From Desulfuromonas sp. SDB (GTDB taxonomy: Bacteria > SDB-A), in contig LKUE01000423.1 of assembly GCA_001412365.1 (NCBI GenBank), forward strand, positions 1-11,265: 11,265 nucleotides of DNA, read 5' to 3'. Below are positions 6,896-11,265 of the stretch, one piece after another (position 1 is the first letter of the stretch; each line of letters begins with the position of its first letter). The notes under the pieces were generated by a model, which was given only the letters and a program-made list of their open reading frames with translations, was not told the DNA's origin and did not search any database. A program made the translations under genes and the position numbers.

Positions 6896-9683
6896 AAACC
6901 ACTGGTATTAATACTAAAGTTATAAAGGTTGAAAATAGCAGACCCCCGATTATTCCTCTGCCCAAAGGGGCATGCAGAGTACTGCCCAGTGAAAACGGCA
7001 ATAGTCCCAACACTGTAGTTAGGGTAGTCATGATGATAGGTCGAAGCCGGTTCCTCGCGGCAATCTTTCCGGGAAATATTTCTCCCTGCTTCCTCAGATA
7101 TTCAGCTCTATCCACCAGCACAATGGAGTCATTGACTACTATTCCCACTAAAACCACCAGTCCGATTAGAGAAATTATATTAAGAGTGGTTCCGGTGATG
7201 ATCAGGGAAAGCATAAATCCGGAAGCGGCAAAGGGGACTGCTATCATTATCAGCAAGGGAATACGGAAGGATTCATAAAATGAAGCTAAAATCAAGTACA
7301 CCAAAAATACAGCTACTCCAAAAGCGAACAGGGCACTGAGTTGAGCCTGCTGATATTCTTTTACCTCCCCCCCCAATTCCAGCTTAAATGGGAATTCAGG
7401 TATGTTTAAATTGGTGGTGTAGGGGATTACCGCTTCAATACACCTTTTCCCATTAAATCTTACAATTCCCCGGGAGACCTCCTCCTGCTTGATTTCGGTG
7501 ATAAAATTTAAGGGGATGTTCTGTACAGTTAATTGCTGCAACTGGTCAATACCTCCGGGAGCAGTTAGATAAATGGATACAATCTCTTCCCCCCGTTCCA
7601 CCTCTACCACCTGTTCACCTTCGGTAAACATCTGTATCCGGGAGAGAATCTGATCAGTGGAAATTTCCAGTTGTGACATTATGCGGTGACGGGGATAGAT
7701 GTTGATTACCGGTATCTTTTCAGTGTAGTTGAATACTGCAGAATTCAGTTTTTCCTTCATCATCTCCAATACCACCTCACCTTCTCCGGGAGTATCATAA
7801 AATCCCCTCAGGGAAACCTCTCCCATCGAAGTAAATGCTGCCAAAACCGGATTATGATCGGTTAAAGAATATTGAATATCCTGGTAATCCTTAAATATTT
7901 CGTTTAAATCCGGTTTCCCCGGATAACCTTTGATCCGGATAACTCCATTTCCGGTATGAGCTAATCCAAATGGATCGGTTTCTCCCACCGCCAACAGACA
8001 ATCAGCACCTTGGCTGGTGAAATATTCAGTTAATCTCAATCCGATCTTTTCAGTTTCCGGAATTGAAGTATTGTAGGGAAGTTCGTATTCTAAAATTAAT
8101 TCAGCTCGGGTGGTGGGCAATGCTTGTTTGGGGACAATCCAGAATATCAATACCCCCACCACCAGGAATATAACTGAGTACAGGTAAACCATTAATTTGT
8201 GATGATAAAACCAGTCCGAAAATCTCCGGTAGATATTATTCAACTGCCGGTTGAACCGGGTTTCTCCGCTGCCCTTGATTCCCTGGGACAGTAAAGGCAA
8301 TATTGTAAAAGCGACCAGCAGGGAGAAGCCTAGAGTAATGATTACAGAAAAGGACAGGGGTTTGAGCATCATCCCCGCAATGCCGTGGATATAGATCACT
8401 GGAAAAAATACAGCCATGGTAGTTATAATTGAAGTGGTGACTGCCAATATCACTTCACTGGCTCCTTTTACCGCATCCTTGACTTTTATGATATTCTCCA
8501 GCACCACAATGGAAGCGTCCACCAGCATTCCAATAGCTAAAGCCAGACCGGCCAGGGTCATTGTGTTCACCGAAATTTTGCCCAGGTAAAAACAGAAAAA
8601 GGCAGGAACAATGGAAAGGGGCATGGATATTGCTAAAATGAGGGGGACTCTGCGGTTACCGGTAAACATGAATAAGGCGATAAAAGCAAGTAGTCCTCCG
8701 ATAATCAGGGAAATAATTATCTCTTTAATTGACTGAATAATAAATTTAGCATCATCAAAAGTTACCTGAAATTCTAATTCCGGATAATCCTTTATTATCT
8801 CTTCAATAACTCCGGAAACTCTACCTGATACTCTTACCGCATTGGTATTCCATTCTCGGTAGATTTCGATAAAATAACCTTTTTCACCATTGTAGTATAT
8901 TGAAGATGTCTGTTCCCCTTCCACTTCTTCCACCACCGCAATATCCCCAATCAAGTACCTGCCCTGCTGGAGGGGAAGATTTTTCACCTGATCTACTTCC
9001 TGAGTGCTCACCACAAACCGGATGGGAAATGAATAACTGCCTTCTCTTACCATTCCTATGGGCATGGAGATGTTGTAGCTTTCCAGGGTCTGCTTTATTT
9101 CCTCCGGGGATATACCGTAGGCATCGGTTAATTCAGGATTAATGATTACCTGTATCTGTTTTTCAGTTAATCCAATTATCCTAGCCTCGCTAACTCCTTC
9201 AATTTGCTCTAATCTCCGGGTTACTACTTCTGAAATTAGATCCCGGTCTCCTTTTACCCAAATCCCCATTATGGGCTGGGATGATGGACCGGTGGTCATT
9301 ATATTGGGACGATCAGCCTGATCAGGAAATGACCAGTAAGCAGCATCAAGCTTTTCCCTCAACTGTAGAAGAGATGCATCCACATCGCTGCTGCGGTGGA
9401 AATAAACAGTGACCAGGGATTTGCCTTCAGTGGATACCGATTTTACATCCATTACTCCTTTGATCCCGTAAACTGCTTCTTCAATCCGGGTAGTCACTTC
9501 TCTTTCCACGATTTCCGGAGAAGCACCTGAATACATGGTTACAATAGAAATCTCCGGCTTAGTTATATCGGGGAGCAGTTCATAGGGAAGATTGAACACT
9601 GATATAATCCCCAACACCATCAATGCCAAAAACAGCATGGCGGTAAATACCGGTCGGTGCACAAACAGGTTGACAAATCTCAT
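6873..9683 (-). CDS. RND efflux permease, first of the pair (HAE1/AcrB-like, short)
   Basis: This is a 936-aa RND permease, clearly shorter than the roughly 1,030-1,050 aa of AcrB-type pumps. It starts MRFVNLFVHRPVFTAML, with a classic first helix. It has the motif YSGASPEIVE (51-60), a full first loop including a docking-like region (about 170-300), the TM4 motif AIGMLVDASIVVLEN with D389 followed by A390, and the TM10 motif VVNDSIVLVD (849-858) with N851-D852. The second loop (about 520-780) is short. Just before TM7, around 750-775, it lacks a helix of about 17 residues that its neighbour keeps. The ATG overlaps the fusion-protein stop by four bases (ATGA), with AAGG ten bases upstream. 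It differs strongly in sequence from the second permease, so the pair is not a recent duplication. It is expected to use the proton gradient to export an unidentified substrate, working with the adaptor encoded just before it. Confidence 0.95.
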   Translation of the reverse strand: MRFVNLFVHRPVFTAMLFLALMVLGIISVFNLPYELLPDITKPEISIVTMYSGASPEIVEREVTTRIEEAVYGIKGVMDVKSVSTEGKSLVTVYFHRSSDVDASLLQLREKLDAAYWSFPDQADRPNIMTTGPSSQPIMGIWVKGDRDLISEVVTRRLEQIEGVSEARIIGLTEKQIQVIINPELTDAYGISPEEIKQTLESYNISMPIGMVREGSYSFPIRFVVSTQEVDQVKNLPLQQGRYLIGDIAVVEEVEGEQTSSIYYNGEKGYFIEIYREWNTNAVRVSGRVSGVIEEIIKDYPELEFQVTFDDAKFIIQSIKEIIISLIIGGLLAFIALFMFTGNRRVPLILAISMPLSIVPAFFCFYLGKISVNTMTLAGLALAIGMLVDASIVVLENIIKVKDAVKGASEVILAVTTSIITTMAVFFPVIYIHGIAGMMLKPLSFSVIITLGFSLLVAFTILPLLSQGIKGSGETRFNRQLNNIYRRFSDWFYHHKLMVYLYSVIFLVVGVLIFWIVPKQALPTTRAELILEYELPYNTSIPETEKIGLRLTEYFTSQGADCLLAVGETDPFGLAHTGNGVIRIKGYPGKPDLNEIFKDYQDIQYSLTDHNPVLAAFTSMGEVSLRGFYDTPGEGEVVLEMMKEKLNSAVFNYTEKIPVINIYPRHRIMSQLEISTDQILSRIQMFTEGEQVVEVERGEEIVSIYLTAPGGIDQLQQLTVQNIPLNFITEIKQEEVSRGIVRFNGKRCIEAVIPYTTNLNIPEFPFKLELGGEVKEYQQAQLSALFAFGVAVFLVYLILASFYESFRIPLLIMIAVPFAASGFMLSLIITGTTLNIISLIGLVVLVGIVVNDSIVLVDRAEYLRKQGEIFPGKIAARNRLRPIIMTTLTTVLGLLPFSLGSTLHAPLGRGIIGGLLFSTFITLVLIPVVYDRIFSK
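7367..7374 (-). repeat. Eight-base G tract in the first RND gene
   Basis: This is a run of eight C on the + strand, G on the coding strand, covering codons 771-772 (Gly-Gly) and flanking bases, just before TM7. A one-base slip here would remove the C-terminal membrane block of the permease. Confidence 0.9.
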
Positions 9684-10726
9684 TCAAAAACAACCTTGAC
9701 CAGGGCATCATGGGCAATGGTAAACTGGCCTTCCACCAGCACCGTATCTCCGGGGGAAACCCCCTCCACTACTTCCATATAATCCCTTCCCGTCTCCCCC
9801 ACTTCAATCCACTGCCACTTCGCTTTCCCTTCTTTTACCAGAAACACCAGAAATTTTCCTTCCCGCTGAAGTACTGCCTGCAGGGGTACTCTAATCCGGT
9901 TCTGGTATTTCTCGCTTTCAATATGTACTTCCACAATTTCACCGATCAGCCAGTGATCATTTACACTGACCAGCACTTTCCCGGTGCCATTTTGATCCAC
10001 CACCGGAGAAATCCCGGTTACCGTTCCCTGTTCTTCCCGTTGCTGATCAACTGACCTCACCAAAGCATGATTTCCCGGGGTGATGCCTCTGATTTCAGTT
10101 TGGGGTACATCCGATTCCACCACCAATCCCTGATCTGAATACACCGATAGCACCACATCTCCCTGCCGAACACTGCTTCCCTGGGCTAAGTTGACATTGG
10201 CTACCACTCCATCGAAGGGAGCGATAATATTCAAGTCCTGAATTGTTCTACTTACCGCAGTGTATTCTCTTTCCGCAGAAAGCAAACCTGAACTCACCCT
10301 TAACAAATCTTGGTTGGTGTCCCCCTGCTCCAGTGAATACTGATAACGGCTACGGGCTTTCTCCAGATCAAACAAAGCCTGTTCATATTGAGCTAGTTCT
10401 GCCCCATAACGCAATTGAGCTAATCTCTGACCTGATTCTACCCGGTCTCCTTCTTCCACATAAATCCTTTGAATATAAGTATTAGTGGGGCTTATGAAGT
10501 CAACTTTTCTCTGGGCTTCAATTCTGCCCAGGCATTCCACCCATTTCACTACATCCCCACTGTCCGCGATTGCCCCCCTTACTTCCAGGGGGGGGAGCTC
10601 ATCTAATTCACTGGCTTGTTCTTCCTGCTGATTTTTTCCTTTATCCAGAATTAGAATTTTCACTCCTACCCCAACCACTACAATCACCAGCAATATCACC
10701 AATCCAATTATAATTTTCTTAACCAT
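9680..10726 (-). CDS. Periplasmic adaptor / membrane fusion protein of the RND pump
   Basis: This 348-aa protein is of the HlyD/AcrA adaptor family. One N-terminal membrane helix (about 5-27) anchors it, and no lipobox cysteine is seen. Then follow an acidic linker (35-50), the first half of a lipoyl-like domain (about 58-105, with YVEEGDRVESGQRLAQL), a short alpha-hairpin (about 108-162), and the second lipoyl half (about 165-200, IIAPFDGVVANV and G-S-V-R-Q-G-D). A beta-barrel (about 201-280) and a membrane-proximal domain (about 281-348) ending VLVEGQFTIAHDALVKV complete it. The hairpin is short for one that must reach an outer-membrane channel. The gene is first in the operon and overlaps the RND start by four bases, so adaptor and pump are made together. 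A Shine-Dalgarno (AGGGGGAGG) lies very close to the ATG. The next in-frame alternatives (TTG and GTG, codons 9-10) would cut into the anchor helix, so the ATG is kept. No outer-membrane factor gene is in view. Confidence 0.93.
   Translation of the reverse strand: MVKKIIIGLVILLVIVVVGVGVKILILDKGKNQQEEQASELDELPPLEVRGAIADSGDVVKWVECLGRIEAQRKVDFISPTNTYIQRIYVEEGDRVESGQRLAQLRYGAELAQYEQALFDLEKARSRYQYSLEQGDTNQDLLRVSSGLLSAEREYTAVSRTIQDLNIIAPFDGVVANVNLAQGSSVRQGDVVLSVYSDQGLVVESDVPQTEIRGITPGNHALVRSVDQQREEQGTVTGISPVVDQNGTGKVLVSVNDHWLIGEIVEVHIESEKYQNRIRVPLQAVLQREGKFLVFLVKEGKAKWQWIEVGETGRDYMEVVEGVSPGDTVLVEGQFTIAHDALVKVVFE
10588..10595 (-). repeat. Eight-base C tract in the adaptor gene
   Basis: A run of eight G on the + strand corresponds to C on the coding strand at codons 44-47 (Leu-Pro-Pro-Leu), in the linker after the membrane anchor. 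Slippage would abolish everything after the anchor. A second run of six C lies at 10573-10578 on the + strand. Confidence 0.9.
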
Positions 10727-10736
10727 ACCTCCCCCT
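10727..10736 (-). promoter_or_regulatory. Shine-Dalgarno of the RND operon, unusually close to the ATG
   Basis: The coding strand reads AGGGGGAGGT directly before ATG. The GGAGG core leaves only one base of spacing; using the upstream AGGGGG gives about four. The site is only six bases from the end of the cassette's left terminal repeat (10743). Confidence 0.7.
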
Positions 10737-10742
10737 AAATTT

Positions 10743-10771
10743 TAACCACTGATAAACACAGCAAAACACAG
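10743..10771 (+). repeat. Left terminal inverted repeat of the cassette
   Basis: It begins TAACCACTGATAAACACAG and ends CACAG, a 29-bp element. Its reverse complement gives the CTGTGTTTATC(A/T)GTGGTTA core shared with 11217-11235 and, with one change, with 3928-3946. It lies in the leader of the RND operon. Confidence 0.85.
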
Positions 10772-10798
10772 TTAATATTAATGTACAAAAAAGATTTA

Positions 10799-11170
10799 TT
10801 AATATATTCTTCGTTTAATTTCAAATTTCTCTCCAAAATTTACTAATAATCCAACTTTTATACCAGTTGCGTTTAGATAATTTAATAATTGAGCTTCGTG
10901 ATGTTTTTGCAACTGAGATACTGCTTTAATTTCAATTATTACTTTATCATCAACAATTATATCTGCTTTATATTCACCAACCAGATTTCCTTTATAATGA
11001 ATTTCTATTATTTTTTCATTATTAACTTTAAGTTTCTTAATTTTTAATTCTTCAAGCAATGCTTTATGATATACGGTTTCAAGAAAACCAATCCCTAATA
11101 TATTGTACACTTCGTAAATACAGTTAATTATATTTTTAGTTAAATCTTGATATAAAAATTTCTTACCCAT
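10799..11170 (-). CDS. GxxExxY family protein (PD-(D/E)XK nuclease-like fold)
   Basis: This complete 123-aa protein matches the usual size of the GxxExxY family. The name motif is present as G28-F-L-E31-T-V-Y34 in the first helical region, after the typical IYEVYNILG. The PD-(D/E)XK core follows: D70 in GEYKADIIV, then E80-I-K82 in VIIEIKAV, then the helix HEAQLLNYL (91-99) with Q94. The C-terminal strand GLLVNFG and KRRIY are also typical. All expected catalytic residues are present, so it could be an active metal-dependent nuclease, but the family's biological role is not established to my knowledge. The ATG at 11170 is the only start in a frame that stays open up to the right terminal repeat. 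No good Shine-Dalgarno precedes it: the nearest, AGGAA, is 17 bases away. Codon and base use are extremely AT-rich compared with the RND operon, pointing to separate origin. Confidence 0.88.
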   Translation of the reverse strand: MGKKFLYQDLTKNIINCIYEVYNILGIGFLETVYHKALLEELKIKKLKVNNEKIIEIHYKGNLVGEYKADIIVDDKVIIEIKAVSQLQKHHEAQLLNYLNATGIKVGLLVNFGEKFEIKRRIY

Positions 11171-11189
11171 AATTTTATCATTATCATTT

Positions 11190-11203
11190 CCTGCGTCAGC
11201 AGG
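11190..11203 (-). other. Small hairpin in the leader of the GxxExxY gene
   Basis: On the coding strand this reads CCTGC-TGAC-GCAGG, a five-pair stem with a four-base loop, sitting between the right terminal repeat and the start codon. The intergenic repeats at 3862 and 3961 carry the related minus-strand CTGC-N3-GCAG in the same order relative to the CACAG-rich block. Its role (RNA structure, protein site or transposition end) is unknown. Confidence 0.55.
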
Positions 11204-11207
11204 ACAT

Positions 11208-11235
11208 CTGTGTCTTCTGTGTTTATCTGTGGTTA
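11208..11235 (-). repeat. Right terminal inverted repeat of the cassette
   Basis: This 28-bp element, on the + strand, ends in CTGTGTTTATCTGTGGTTA (11217-11235). It pairs with 10743-10771 as an imperfect inverted repeat and lies upstream of the GxxExxY gene. Beyond it, 11236-11265 is AT-rich with nothing recognisable. Confidence 0.85.
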
Positions 11236-11265
11236 TTCTTATTCATTATTAATATTTCAAAATTC

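Larger units (their letters stand above)
10743..11235 (-). mobile_element. Putative small cassette with imperfect terminal inverted repeats around a GxxExxY gene
   Basis: This 493-bp unit is bounded by inverted repeats at 10743-10771 and 11208-11235 that match in 26 of 29 aligned columns (two mismatches, one gap). Inside are one AT-rich gene and a small hairpin, and no transposase. By hand count 10801-11170 has 86 G+C in 370 bases, about 23%, far below the adaptor gene next door. Together these suggest a transferred or transposable unit that would need help in trans. No target-site duplication is evident next to the ends. It could instead be a promoter-associated repeat pair that merely travels with this gene family. 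Confidence 0.45.

Noticed and set aside
9710-10054. 114-codon open frame on the + strand
   Set aside because: It is an antisense shadow of the adaptor gene, whose domain structure is clear.
10737-10830. Promoter for the RND operon in its leader
   Set aside because: The best candidate (TTGCTG, 14-base spacer, TAAAAT) is poor in both -35 match and spacing; not enough to annotate.
10733-11245. Target-site duplication around the cassette
   Set aside because: The bases just outside the two ends (AAATTT on the left, TTCTTATTC on the right) do not form a convincing direct repeat.

Overview
The window reads as bacterial chromosome carrying two efflux operons that face each other, plus a small AT-rich cassette. 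Low-to-middling GC coding, purine-rich Shine-Dalgarno sites and a heterodimeric ABC exporter of the LmrCD/BmrCD type suggest a Bacillota-like or related deep-branching bacterium. An RND efflux operon of the MFP-RND-RND type would fit a diderm (two-membrane) member, but RND pumps also occur in monoderms. No outer-membrane channel gene is present, and the taxonomic guess is weak.

Layout. (1) Positions 27-3792 (+): two overlapping genes for the two halves of a heterodimeric ABC exporter. Their motifs are complementary: the first half lacks the catalytic glutamate, and the second half has a degenerate signature motif. (2) Positions 3793-4012: a 220-bp convergent intergenic region with no credible gene, filled with about two and a half degenerate repeat units. 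(3) Positions 4013-10726 (-): an operon read right to left, with a membrane fusion protein and then two different RND permeases, joined by overlaps of 4 and 23 bp. (4) Positions 10743-11235: a 493-bp unit bounded by imperfect 28/29-bp inverted repeats. It carries one gene of 123 codons for a GxxExxY-family protein with a PD-(D/E)XK nuclease-like core. The gene is about 23% GC by hand count, well below its neighbours.

The most interesting signal is the link between (2) and (4). The terminal repeats of the GxxExxY cassette and the convergent intergenic repeats share a CTGTGT...CTGTGG...TTATT module, set beside a small CTGC/GCAG hairpin. This suggests one family of dispersed elements that exists with and without the gene. 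One copy lies only six bases upstream of the Shine-Dalgarno of the RND operon. Another reaches to within three bases of that operon's last stop codon.

Functionally, both operons encode export machines: an ATP-driven inner-membrane exporter and a proton-driven pump with its periplasmic or extracytoplasmic adaptor. Nothing in the window identifies their substrates, and there is no regulator gene beside them.
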